This document shows, one piece after another, positions 9,370 to 17,291 of a stretch of 64,000 bases of DNA. Positions within the stretch are counted from its first letter, which is position 1. Each line of letters begins with the position of its first letter. Source of the stretch: Aquiflexum gelatinilyticum (GTDB taxonomy: Bacteria > Bacteroidota > Bacteroidia > Cytophagales > Cyclobacteriaceae); contig NZ_JANSUY010000011.1 of NCBI RefSeq assembly GCF_024741135.1, positions 1 to 64,000 of the forward strand, in the 5' to 3' direction. Under the pieces are notes generated by a model, which made no database searches, was not told the origin of the DNA, and worked only from the letters and a program-made list of their open reading frames with translations. The position numbers and the translations under genes are program-made.

Positions 9370-9831
9370 TTAATTCTGAACCTTTCCGGTCGATGCATAT
9401 AATAATTTACGTGCATCTGCTTCTCTCAATTCAAATTGAATGTCTGAAATCGGACCCATTTTTACGTCCCTGTCAGCTTTCATTGAGATTGTAATTTGGT
9501 CTCTTTCAGCCTCAGAAAGTTTATCTTTTTCTTGGTTTACCCAAAGGATAATATCCTTTGTATTGATCAACACGTCATTCGCCTGTATCCTTGGTTCGGT
9601 ACCATAGAGATTGGTGTTTTTCGGTTTCCCAACAAATAGATAAGAAATCAACGTCTTTTTCTCCAATTTCTGAAGTTGGGTTGCCTGAGGCAATTTTTGC
9701 TCAACAAGGATGTCCTGCTCTCTCAACACAGTAGTAACCATGAAGAAAAACAAGAGCATGAAGATGATATCAGGTAATGCCGAGGTCGGAATGTTTTCCG
9801 AAGTCTTGGTTTTTTTCTTAAACTTTGCCAT
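9370..9831 (-). CDS. exbD: ExbD/TolR-type biopolymer transport protein
   Basis: This 153-residue inner-membrane protein has a basic cytoplasmic N-terminus, one membrane helix (about 17-37) carrying the functional aspartate in ALPDIIFML, and a periplasmic domain. With ExbB it converts proton flow into work on TonB or Tol-type partners. It is the last gene of a four-gene operon (exbB, small membrane gene, exbD, exbD), one base after the preceding exbD. The name ExbD follows the family, not evidence about its partner. Confidence 0.9.
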   Translation of the reverse strand: MAKFKKKTKTSENIPTSALPDIIFMLLFFFMVTTVLREQDILVEQKLPQATQLQKLEKKTLISYLFVGKPKNTNLYGTEPRIQANDVLINTKDIILWVNQEKDKLSEAERDQITISMKADRDVKMGPISDIQFELREADARKLLYASTGKVQN

Positions 9832-9832
9832 A

Positions 9833-10474
9833 TCAATTTCCTCCTATTTTATCCGGTTCTGCAATTGAGATCGCTAAAGGAATACCTTCTTTGCCTTTGT
9901 CAATCAGTGCTTTTTCAGCAGGGTTTTTACCTGTCAATGCCCTGTATTGGTCTGAGGTCAAACCAACCCTTTCAGCATAGATTTCAAAATATGCTCTTTT
10001 TACCTGATCTAGCACCTCTAGGTATTTCTCATAACTCGTGCCTCTATTGGTTTTGATTGAAACAACTGCACCCCCATTCATGGGGTGATCCGAAGAATTT
10101 GGATCTCTATTTGCCCTTGCCTTCAGAGATTGTGGAAGGCTGTTAAATAAAGCCACTGCTTCTTCATCTGGGGCACCAAAATTCAAAAGAAAATCTTTGA
10201 TATCTTCTGAAAGCAAATCAGTATTTTCAACATACTCATCCTCGATGAGAAGTTGATCATTTGCATTGATCAAGATATTGTAGATGTTTCTTTTGTTCAA
10301 ATCAATTTCTGGTGGCTCTACATTAGGATCCTGCTTAGGAGGAAGAAGGTTTTGAATACCTTTATCAGAGGCAATAGTAGTGGTGACCAGGAAGAAGATA
10401 AGCAACAGAAAAGCAATGTCCGCCATGGAACCTGCATTTACCTCTTGAGATGTTCTGTTTTTACCTTTTGCCAT
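9833..10474 (-). CDS. exbD: ExbD/TolR-type biopolymer transport protein, long form
   Basis: This second ExbD has 213 residues and a larger periplasmic part than its neighbour. The single membrane helix near residues 15-37 contains the conserved aspartate in GSMADIAFLLLIFF. Two dissimilar ExbD copies behind one ExbB are common in Bacteroidota and may form a mixed complex. Its ATG overlaps the stop of the upstream small membrane gene by one base (TAATG), a sign of coupled translation. Confidence 0.9.
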   Translation of the reverse strand: MAKGKNRTSQEVNAGSMADIAFLLLIFFLVTTTIASDKGIQNLLPPKQDPNVEPPEIDLNKRNIYNILINANDQLLIEDEYVENTDLLSEDIKDFLLNFGAPDEEAVALFNSLPQSLKARANRDPNSSDHPMNGGAVVSIKTNRGTSYEKYLEVLDQVKRAYFEIYAERVGLTSDQYRALTGKNPAEKALIDKGKEGIPLAISIAEPDKIGGN

Positions 10475-10803
10475 TATTTTATTGCTTTAGTGATTTCAGT
10501 AATTACTATACCTGCCAATGCAACAATTGTCATTACATAAGTCATAATTAGAGAACCTCCTACGAATTTGGACATGCCCTCAGTGAGGTTAAAAGGCTCT
10601 TTTGCAAACTTAGGTAGGACCTCACCATCAGAAATGGAATAAGCAATAAAGAATAATGCTGCTAAAACCACTATTGCTAGCGCTGATTTTAATAAGCTTT
10701 TAGGATCGTCAAATGATTTTATCAATGGCATCACCACCGCTAAAATAATCCCGACAATCACTAAAATATCAGCTACGTATAGGAAAATATCTATAGAATC
10801 CAT
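10474..10803 (-). CDS. small membrane protein of the Exb operon, unknown role
   Basis: The 109-residue protein has three predicted membrane segments (about 7-30, 39-59 and 82-105) with a short charged loop between the second and third. I recognise no named domain. It lies between exbB and the first exbD and is translationally coupled to the latter, so a structural or accessory part in the ExbBD motor is a reasonable inference, not shown. Confidence 0.8.
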   Translation of the reverse strand: MDSIDIFLYVADILVIVGIILAVVMPLIKSFDDPKSLLKSALAIVVLAALFFIAYSISDGEVLPKFAKEPFNLTEGMSKFVGGSLIMTYVMTIVALAGIVITEITKAIK

Positions 10804-10859
10804 ATTTAGTTTTTCTTTAGTTAATGTGAAGAATCAATTGAACTAATGCTCAATCAATA

Positions 10860-11666
10860 TTATTTTGATAATTTATGCTTCACTAGGATATCAACCAATG
10901 AAATGGAAGCATCCTCCATATCATTCACCAAAGAATCGATTTTGGAAACCAAGTAGTTGTAAAACAATTGAAGAATAATCGCAACGATCAAACCTGCTAC
11001 AGTTGTTAAAAGGGCGATTTTAATACCACCGGCAACAAGAGAAGGAGATATATCACCTGCAGCTTCGATAGCATCAAATGCACCGATCATACCGATAACC
11101 GTACCCATGAAACCCAACATTGGAGCAAGTGAGATGAATAGTGAAATCCAAACCAAACCTTTTTCCAACCTGCCCATTTCTACAGAACCGTAGGCAATAA
11201 TTGATTTTTCAACCATTTCGATACCTTCAGTGTATCTCATCAAACCTTGAGTGAAGATAGAAGCTACAGGGCCTTTAGTGTTTTTAGTAACATCTTTAGC
11301 CGCTTCGATACCGCCTTGTTCTAAAGCTGCTTCTACTTTTGATAATAATTTCTTTGTGTTTGTTGTAGAAAGGTTCAAAGTAACGATTCTTTCAAGTGCT
11401 ACAGCTAGACCTAAGATCAAACAGATCAATACTGGAGACATGTAAGTTGGATCACCTTCGATGAACTTTTCTTTGATAATTTGGTGGAATCCTTGCTCTT
11501 CAGCCATGACCTCGTCATCGACGATAGCCGGTTCTGTTGGAGCTGCTTCCACAACTTCAGTGGTTTCAACTGCGGCAGTGTCTTGAGCATCTGCGTCTTG
11601 AGCTTTCGTAGTTACCGGAAACATCAAAATTCCGGAAAGCATGAACAAAGCGATTAACTTTTTCAT
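10860..11666 (-). CDS. exbB: MotA/TolQ/ExbB proton channel protein
   Basis: This 268-residue member of the MotA/TolQ/ExbB family forms the proton channel powering TonB-type systems. It differs from the short E. coli form: it begins with a Sec-type signal peptide (1-22, ending TKAQ) and an acidic periplasmic stretch (about 23-60). Three membrane helices follow, near 78-98, 170-195 and 210-240; the last contains the conserved TTVAGLIVAI. This extended layout is usual in Bacteroidota. First gene of the exb operon; it probably serves the TonB receptors of the cell, such as the one at 24629. Confidence 0.92.
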   Translation of the reverse strand: MKKLIALFMLSGILMFPVTTKAQDADAQDTAAVETTEVVEAAPTEPAIVDDEVMAEEQGFHQIIKEKFIEGDPTYMSPVLICLILGLAVALERIVTLNLSTTNTKKLLSKVEAALEQGGIEAAKDVTKNTKGPVASIFTQGLMRYTEGIEMVEKSIIAYGSVEMGRLEKGLVWISLFISLAPMLGFMGTVIGMIGAFDAIEAAGDISPSLVAGGIKIALLTTVAGLIVAIILQLFYNYLVSKIDSLVNDMEDASISLVDILVKHKLSK

Positions 11667-12017
11667 AATGTAGATTTTAAAGAGAATTAAATAAAGGTTA
11701 AACGGTTTCTAAATTAATAATGAGATTTTAAAGTTATCATTTTTTCATTTCAAAATGCAAAGGAAACTTTCATAAATTTTTTGAAAATGACTTATGGGCT
11801 TTTGAGACAGAATTTCCCGAAAGCTAAATCAAGGAAAATGAAAGGTTTAGAAAATTTATATAAATGGACCTAGACGGGAATTAAAAGGAATGAAAACAGG
11901 ATTTAAGGGGTTTGAATGAAGAAATCCTTCGGAATTTTGATTTAAAACAAAAAATAAGCCTTCATAATTAGAAGTAAAAATTACTGTAGGAGTCAAAAAA
12001 ATAAATAAAATCCAAAA
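11667..12017. other. intergenic region upstream of exbB
   Basis: AT-rich, without an open frame worth calling. On the minus strand TTCCTTTGCA near 11755-11764 is one base from the -7 consensus TAnnTTTG and could belong to the exbB promoter, but no clear -33 element stands at the right distance. Nothing else is seen. Confidence 0.4.
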
Positions 12018-12046
12018 AAAAAGATAAGCCTTGAGCTTATCTTTTT
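12018..12046 (-). terminator. terminator after tRNA-Ser
   Basis: AAAAAGATAAGC (12018-12029), loop CTTGA, GCTTATCTTTTT (12035-12046); on the minus strand the stem is followed by nine T. It begins two bases after the tRNA 3' end. Confidence 0.9.
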
Positions 12047-12047
12047 G

Positions 12048-12135
12048 CAGAGAGGAAGGGATTCGAACCCTCGATACCCTTTAGAGGTATACACACTTTC
12101 CAGGCGTGCTCCTTCAACCACTCGGACACCTCTCT
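12048..12135 (-). tRNA. tRNA-Ser (anticodon GGA)
   Basis: An 88-base class II tRNA. The acceptor stem AGAGAGG/CCTCTCT has discriminator G, the D arm is GTCCGAGTGGTTGAAGGAGC, the anticodon loop is CTGGAAA, and a long variable arm (ATACCTCTAAAGGGTAT) precedes the T arm with GGTTCGAATCC. It reads UCC and UCU serine codons. CCA is not encoded. It has its own promoter (12163-12194) and terminator. Confidence 0.96.
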
Positions 12136-12162
12136 AGTTGATCCATTTTCTGAATCGGAGTG

Positions 12163-12194
12163 CAAAGAAATAAATTAATCGGAGGCTATCCAAA
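12163..12194 (-). promoter_or_regulatory. tRNA-Ser promoter
   Basis: On the minus strand TTTG (12194-12191), 20 bases, TTTCTTTG (12170-12163), one mismatch to TAnnTTTG, followed by CACTCC as in the rRNA and tRNA-Val promoters. Confidence 0.7.
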
Positions 12195-12216
12195 CTTCTC
12201 CCTTAAAAAAAGGCCC

Positions 12217-13290
12217 TTAATTTGGCGGAGACATTTCACCTGCTATGGGCAATACGAGTTTTCTCCTGATTTCGGCATCATCTATTTCATTGCCCAAAAG
12301 AAACATCATCTTGGTGACCGCCGCTTCGGTGGTGATATCACTGCCACTCAATACGCCGATTCTTTTCAGGTCTTTGCTGGTATGGTACCTTCCCTGAATA
12401 ACCCTACCGCCATTGCACTGTGATACATTGAGGATGATTATTCCTTTTTTAACCGCCCTTTCCAAGGATTCTGTAAACCACTTTTCACTTGGGCTATTGC
12501 CGGAACCGTAGGTTTCTAATACCACTCCCCTAAGTCCCTTGATGCTGAAACAAGAATCCAAGACTGCTGCAGTGATGCCGGGAAAAAGCTTGATGATGAT
12601 CACATTGTTGTCAAGTTTATTGAAAAACTTGAGTTTTTTGGTCTCCTCATATGGCCTGATTGCAGAATAATTATAATCAATGATAATCCCTGCTTCTGCC
12701 AAGGCAGGATAGTTTTCGGATTCATACGCATCAAAATGGACGCTCTGCACTTTCTTTGCCCGATTACCACGCAATAACATGTGGTTGAAAAATATACAGA
12801 CTTCAGGTACCACCGGCCTTCCGTTTGATTTGGCAGTAGCGATCTCCAACGCTGTCATCAGGTTTTCCCTTGCATCTGAGCGCATAGCAGAGATCGGCAA
12901 CTGCGCCCCTGTAAATACCACAGGCTTGCTCAGTCCATTCAGCATATAGCTCATCATCGAAGCAGAATACGCCATGGTATCTGTGCCATGCAAAATCACA
13001 AAACCGTCATAGCTGTCATAATTTTCATAGATAATGTAGGCCATGTCAAACCAATATTGCATGTTGATATTGGAGGAATCAATCGGTTCTGGAAAAGAAA
13101 TAACCGTAATGGCAATGTTCATATTGGTCAGGGCAGGTACCTTTTCCATGATCTGCCCAAAGTTGAAGGGGACCAAAGCGCCGGATTCATCATATGCCAT
13201 TCCCAATGTTCCTCCTGTATAAATAATGAGTACAGAAGAATGAACCGCATTTTTGGCTGCTGTATTGATCCTGATTATTTTATAGTTCAT
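12217..13290 (-). CDS. ansA: type I (cytosolic) L-asparaginase
   Basis: The 357-residue enzyme hydrolyses L-asparagine to aspartate and ammonia. The two catalytic threonine motifs are present: YTGGTLGM (Thr25-Gly-Gly-Thr28) and LHGTDTMAY (101-105 HGTDT). There is no signal peptide, which fits the cytosolic type I enzyme. Its start overlaps the stop of tatD by 4 bases (ATGA), so it is the last gene of a seven-gene operon with glycosyltransferases, a SpoIIE phosphatase and a deacetylase. No metabolic reason for that company is evident. Confidence 0.93.
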   Translation of the reverse strand: MNYKIIRINTAAKNAVHSSVLIIYTGGTLGMAYDESGALVPFNFGQIMEKVPALTNMNIAITVISFPEPIDSSNINMQYWFDMAYIIYENYDSYDGFVILHGTDTMAYSASMMSYMLNGLSKPVVFTGAQLPISAMRSDARENLMTALEIATAKSNGRPVVPEVCIFFNHMLLRGNRAKKVQSVHFDAYESENYPALAEAGIIIDYNYSAIRPYEETKKLKFFNKLDNNVIIIKLFPGITAAVLDSCFSIKGLRGVVLETYGSGNSPSEKWFTESLERAVKKGIIILNVSQCNGGRVIQGRYHTSKDLKRIGVLSGSDITTEAAVTKMMFLLGNEIDDAEIRRKLVLPIAGEMSPPN

Positions 13291-14063
13291 AGCTGGAAAT
13301 GATGAAATATTTTTCTTGAATTTTCTTCAGTAACCTCAGAAACCCGCTCCAAAGTGTTCATCGTCAAATCTCCAACCCGCTGCGCAATCAAAGGAATGTA
13401 TTCTGTGGAGTTTCTTTTGCCCCGATGTGGCACGGGAGCGAGGTATGGTCCGTCAGTTTCCAAGACCAGGTGTTCCAAACCGATTTCGGGCAATACTTTA
13501 TCCAAACCTCCATTTTTGTATGTTGAAACGCCACCGATTCCGAGCAAAAAACCCAATTCAATGATTTCCTTGGCTTGCTCTACTGACCCAGTAAAACAAT
13601 GGAAGATCCCTTTCAAGTCATCTGTTTTTTCTTCCCTGATGATTGCAATGGTCTCGTTCATGGATTCACGGCAATGCAAGATAATCGGCCATTTCTTTTT
13701 CTTTGCCCATTGGATCTGGATTTTTAGCGACTCTTTTTGCTGCTCAAAGAAAGTCTTGTCCCAATACAGATCTAATCCCGTTTCACCGATTCCTGCAAAT
13801 TCCCGCCTTTCGATCCATTCTTCCATGATATAGAGCTGTTTTTCAAACTCTTTGTTGACATCGCAGGGATGCAAGCCCATCAAAGGGATACAGACACCAG
13901 GGTTTTTCATCTCTGCTTCCAACATCGCATCAATGGAGTTCACATCAACATTGGGCATGTAGATTTTGTGTACGCCATTCTCCACAGTCCTACTTATCAC
14001 TTCATCCCTATCCGCATTATATTTGTCTGAATAGATATGGGCATGTGTATCTGTAAACTTCAT
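13287..14063 (-). CDS. tatD: TatD family metal-dependent hydrolase/DNase
   Basis: The 258-residue TIM-barrel enzyme belongs to the TatD group of metal-dependent 3'-5' exonucleases. Metal ligands are visible: THAH at 6-9, ETGLDLYWD (about 92-100), LHCRES (about 128), HCFTG and, late, LETDGPYL. The frame is open 21 codons further, but ATG at 14063 starts the conserved MKFTDTHAH and forms a 4-base overlap (ATGA) with the upstream glycosyltransferase stop, as for other junctions in this operon. It ends in the same kind of overlap with asparaginase. Confidence 0.92.
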   Translation of the reverse strand: MKFTDTHAHIYSDKYNADRDEVISRTVENGVHKIYMPNVDVNSIDAMLEAEMKNPGVCIPLMGLHPCDVNKEFEKQLYIMEEWIERREFAGIGETGLDLYWDKTFFEQQKESLKIQIQWAKKKKWPIILHCRESMNETIAIIREEKTDDLKGIFHCFTGSVEQAKEIIELGFLLGIGGVSTYKNGGLDKVLPEIGLEHLVLETDGPYLAPVPHRGKRNSTEYIPLIAQRVGDLTMNTLERVSEVTEENSRKIFHHFQL

Positions 14064-15166
14064 CCGTATTTTCTCCCTTTCCAATCTGTTTTTGACGGCC
14101 AAAAATAATAAACTATTGTGGACCATGAAGTAAACAAATAATATATTTCAAAAAGGAACAAAGTGGTAATTTTTAATTTTTGACCTGTTTTGAGCGAGAA
14201 TAAGTAAATAAATAAGGATTGGATTGCCACTTTAATCAACCAAACCGAAACTCCTTCAAAAGGCTGTAAAAAACACAAATAAATAATAGCAGGAAAAAAT
14301 AAGACCTGCATCGCCAAAACAGCTCTCCAATACATCGGCAAATCCATTGCCCCATGCATCCACCTCTTTCTTTGGCCCAATAATCCCTTGATATTTTGTT
14401 GGGGTAATGTCCCCACCAAATTCTCCTCTGAGACATGATGGATGGCTTTATATCCTTTCTTTTCAACAGCTTTTCCCATTTCAAAATCTTCTGTGAGGGA
14501 AAATGGGATGCCTTCAAATCCTTCCACGGAGTCATAAGCCTTTTTTGTAATCAGCATGTTATTTCCCATCGAAGTCACCGATATGCCGAGGTCATTCATC
14601 ACCTTGACCATTCCTAAGGAAAGCCACCAATCGAAAGCTTGCATTTTTCCGAATAAAGAACAGATACCAATGTGCGTGATACCTGTGACAATTCCCGAAT
14701 CAGCATTTTTTTGAGCCAAAACCATGGATTTGATCCATTGAGATGGAACCTCACAATCCGCATCGGTAAATAAATAAAAATCTCCATCTGCGGATTTAGC
14801 CATTTGAAAAAGGGCGTTCGCCTTTCCGTTCCTCCTCTTGCTGTCTCCTTCAACCACCTCCACCAATATCGAATTGGAATGGCTAGCCACCCAAGAACTG
14901 AGGATTGCTGCTGTCTTGTCTGTGCTTCTGTCATTTCCAAAAACAAATTGGATCCTGTCTTCAGGGTAATCAAGATTTTCTAAGGAATCAAGACACCGGG
15001 GTAAGTTTTGGGCTTCATTCCTACAGGGAATCAAAACGCTAACTTTTGGAAAATCCGGTTTTTGGGTTTCATCGTATTTTTCAAAATTCATCTGAAGCAA
15101 AACCACAAGCAAAAAATCCTGCAACAGCAATAAAAAAACCACAACTACCGCCACTCCATAAATCAT
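14060..15166 (-). CDS. family 2 glycosyltransferase, membrane bound
   Basis: This 368-residue processive-type GT2 enzyme has an N-terminal membrane helix (about 1-25), a GT-A catalytic domain and two or three C-terminal helices (from about 275). Catalytic landmarks are VSVLIPCRNE (42-51), the DAD sugar-nucleotide/metal motif (135-137), TED (225-227) and QRKRW (265-269), the QxxRW motif of cellulose/chitin/hyaluronan synthase relatives. It joins sugars from activated nucleotides to a lipid or polysaccharide chain at the inner membrane. A second GT2 gene of the same build starts this operon. Confidence 0.9.
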   Translation of the reverse strand: MIYGVAVVVVFLLLLQDFLLVVLLQMNFEKYDETQKPDFPKVSVLIPCRNEAQNLPRCLDSLENLDYPEDRIQFVFGNDRSTDKTAAILSSWVASHSNSILVEVVEGDSKRRNGKANALFQMAKSADGDFYLFTDADCEVPSQWIKSMVLAQKNADSGIVTGITHIGICSLFGKMQAFDWWLSLGMVKVMNDLGISVTSMGNNMLITKKAYDSVEGFEGIPFSLTEDFEMGKAVEKKGYKAIHHVSEENLVGTLPQQNIKGLLGQRKRWMHGAMDLPMYWRAVLAMQVLFFPAIIYLCFLQPFEGVSVWLIKVAIQSLFIYLFSLKTGQKLKITTLFLFEIYYLFTSWSTIVYYFWPSKTDWKGRKYG

Positions 15167-15792
15167 AACACCCCCGTTTGAAAGCCCTTATCTATTATAA
15201 AGTCCAGATAATCGGGCAACACCTTCTTAACAATCTTTTCTGTTTTTTGTTGGTCGTGAAAAAGTACGATGGATCCGTTTCTGCTGTATTGGATGGTTTT
15301 GGACAGGCATTTCTCCGCACTTTGATCCTGGTCATAATCTCCTGACAAAACATCCCACATGACGATCTGATGATGTGCAAGTATAAGCTTAGATTGGGTT
15401 TTGGAAATCTTTCCATATGGTGGACGGAAATTTACCGGGCTTACCTCAAGTGTATCCTGAAGAATCTTCTGGCACTTTTCAATATTTTCCAGATACAAGG
15501 CATCAGGATTTCGGTATCCATCCAAATGGTTAAAAGTGTGGTTGCCTATTCCATTACCTCCTTGGAGTACTTCTTTGGCAAGGTTTGGATGCTTTTCGAC
15601 ATTGGCACCTACCATAAAAAACGTGGCTTTCATGTCTCTTTTTGCAAGTTCATTCAGTACAAAATCCGTAATCTCAGGCACCGGACCATCATCAAAAGTC
15701 AGGTAAATCGTCTTTTCATCCCGGTTTTTGTTCCAGATAAATTTATCGAAAACTTTCGGGATCAAGGAGGGCACGTGATGCATCCAGACCAT
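15163..15792 (-). CDS. polysaccharide deacetylase (CE4, NodB domain)
   Basis: The 209-residue protein is essentially one NodB domain, which removes N- or O-acetyl groups from polysaccharides. All five CE4 motifs can be seen: TFDDGP (32-37), NHTFNH (metal His85 and His89), RPPYG (123-127), a DVLSGDYD segment (147-154) and LFHD (177-180, catalytic His). No signal peptide is evident, so it would act at the cytoplasm/membrane face or on lipid-linked sugars. It starts one base after the SpoIIE gene and ends in a 4-base overlap with a GT2 gene, which suggests the two modify the same glycan. Confidence 0.92.
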   Translation of the reverse strand: MVWMHHVPSLIPKVFDKFIWNKNRDEKTIYLTFDDGPVPEITDFVLNELAKRDMKATFFMVGANVEKHPNLAKEVLQGGNGIGNHTFNHLDGYRNPDALYLENIEKCQKILQDTLEVSPVNFRPPYGKISKTQSKLILAHHQIVMWDVLSGDYDQDQSAEKCLSKTIQYSRNGSIVLFHDQQKTEKIVKKVLPDYLDFIIDKGFQTGVL

Positions 15793-15793
15793 T

Positions 15794-17026
15794 TTATTGC
15801 AGTCTTAAGCTGAGCAGGGTAATGTCGTCCCTTTGCTCACCACCGGTGGAAAAAATTCTCAATTCCTCAAAAAACAGCTGATGAAACACACTTGGATCAA
15901 GGCAAAGGTTGCTTTTTACAAATTGATTGAATCGATCATCTCCATATTCCTTTTCATTCTTGTCAAAGCTTTCGGTCAAGCCATCAGTATAAAGATGGAG
16001 TGTAAAGCCTTTAAGATGGTTTCTTTTGCCCACTTCCAGGAATGGCAATTCCTCAAATGCCCCGAGTACAGTTGTCCCTGCACCCAATGTCTCCGTCCTT
16101 TTTTCTCCCTCCCAACACAATACCGGAGGATTGTGCCCGGCATTGACGTAGGTCAGTTCTCTTTTTTTGTAATTGTAATAACCTAGAAAAAAAGTAATGA
16201 AGCGCTCCCCTTTGGTATTGTCAAAGATGGTATAATTCAACTGCTCAACGATCATTTTCAAATCTGAAGAACTCCTCAGCAAGGTCCTCAATGCTGCCTG
16301 GAAATTGGACATGAGCAAGGCCGCCGGCATGCCTTTTCCTGATACATCGGCTATACAGAAAAAGACCTCTTCCTCGGATTTTTGGATCAAGTCATAATAA
16401 TCCCCGCCTACCGTAGAATGGGGAATGTAAGTCACTTTGGCTTTGAGCTTATCAGTCTGTGGAAGGACTGCAGGAAAAAGCATCCGCTGCACATTGGAGG
16501 CGATTTCCATTTCTTTATTGAGCCTTTCCTGCTCAAGTTGCCGCTTGGCAAAGCGCTTGTTTTCCAATGCCACCACCATGATATTGGTTAGTGCTTGAGT
16601 GAAATCAAGGTCTAAGTCCTCTTTTTCATCTTTCTTTTTGAGAAAAAGAATGGCAAGCATTTTCTCCTTGTGGAAAACAGGAAGGTAATTTTCAAGTTCA
16701 GCAAACGAAAAACCTTCACCCACCTCAATATTCAATTCCCCGCTCGCTTTGTCAAAATTTATTTTTTCAGAAAGAATCGCATCAGGGACTTTGCTTTTGA
16801 TCCCATGGCTGATTTTTTTTTCAAAGTGGTCATAGTTTGACATGTACAAAAGAATAGACTTGATATTCAAATGTACCAAGCAGGTAAATTTGAATATATC
16901 AAAAAGCACAGCCGCAGACTTATTCTCATTGATTGCCTGGGTGATTTCCAAGAGCGCCTTTAGCTCAAGTTCTTTCTTTTGATATTTGACTAGTTGTACG
17001 GTCACGTCAGTTTTTTTAGAGGGCAT
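15794..17026 (-). CDS. SpoIIE/RsbU-type PP2C serine phosphatase with GAF-like domain
   Basis: The 410-residue protein has a GAF-like sensory part (about 20-170), a short coiled linker (about 165-190) and a PP2C SpoIIE domain (about 200-410). Metal and core motifs include GGDYYDL, DVSGKGMPAALLM and AGHNPPVL, with DDITLL near the end. Such phosphatases usually act on anti-sigma-antagonist proteins in partner switching, but no such partner is encoded here. The frame extends 32 codons upstream; ATG at 17026 is preferred because the longer form would run deep into the upstream small gene. It overlaps that gene by 11 bases. Confidence 0.9.
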   Translation of the reverse strand: MPSKKTDVTVQLVKYQKKELELKALLEITQAINENKSAAVLFDIFKFTCLVHLNIKSILLYMSNYDHFEKKISHGIKSKVPDAILSEKINFDKASGELNIEVGEGFSFAELENYLPVFHKEKMLAILFLKKKDEKEDLDLDFTQALTNIMVVALENKRFAKRQLEQERLNKEMEIASNVQRMLFPAVLPQTDKLKAKVTYIPHSTVGGDYYDLIQKSEEEVFFCIADVSGKGMPAALLMSNFQAALRTLLRSSSDLKMIVEQLNYTIFDNTKGERFITFFLGYYNYKKRELTYVNAGHNPPVLCWEGEKRTETLGAGTTVLGAFEELPFLEVGKRNHLKGFTLHLYTDGLTESFDKNEKEYGDDRFNQFVKSNLCLDPSVFHQLFFEELRIFSTGGEQRDDITLLSLRLQ

Positions 17027-17267
17027 TATGTTCCATAAGGCCTTTTTTGGTGGCGAGGTAAAATAAATCCTTTCCTTTTGCTTCAAAATCCACTGTACCG
17101 AAAACTTCATCGTCAGGTGCAAAAAGACATTTGATATATCCTTTCGAATGGAGAGTCTTCAAGGTAACCAAAAGCCTTTGGTCTTCCCATCCCAGGGTTT
17201 CTTTCAGATAACTAAAGGGCTGGACGAAATACAATTCATCCAATAAATCAAACTCATTGTCAGTCAT
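17016..17267 (-). CDS. conserved small protein, unknown role
   Basis: The 83-residue acidic protein has no signal peptide or membrane segment. It reads as a helix-rich small domain: LDELYFVQPFSYLKETLGW, a helical LLVTLKTLHSKGYIKCLF and a terminal LATKKGLMEH. This has the rhythm of a winged-helix fold, although I cannot assign a family. It overlaps the start of the SpoIIE gene, and co-translation suggests a functional link, for instance as its regulator. Confidence 0.75.
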   Translation of the reverse strand: MTDNEFDLLDELYFVQPFSYLKETLGWEDQRLLVTLKTLHSKGYIKCLFAPDDEVFGTVDFEAKGKDLFYLATKKGLMEHNAL

Positions 17268-17291
17268 TTTATTTTGTATTCAGACCCAAAA

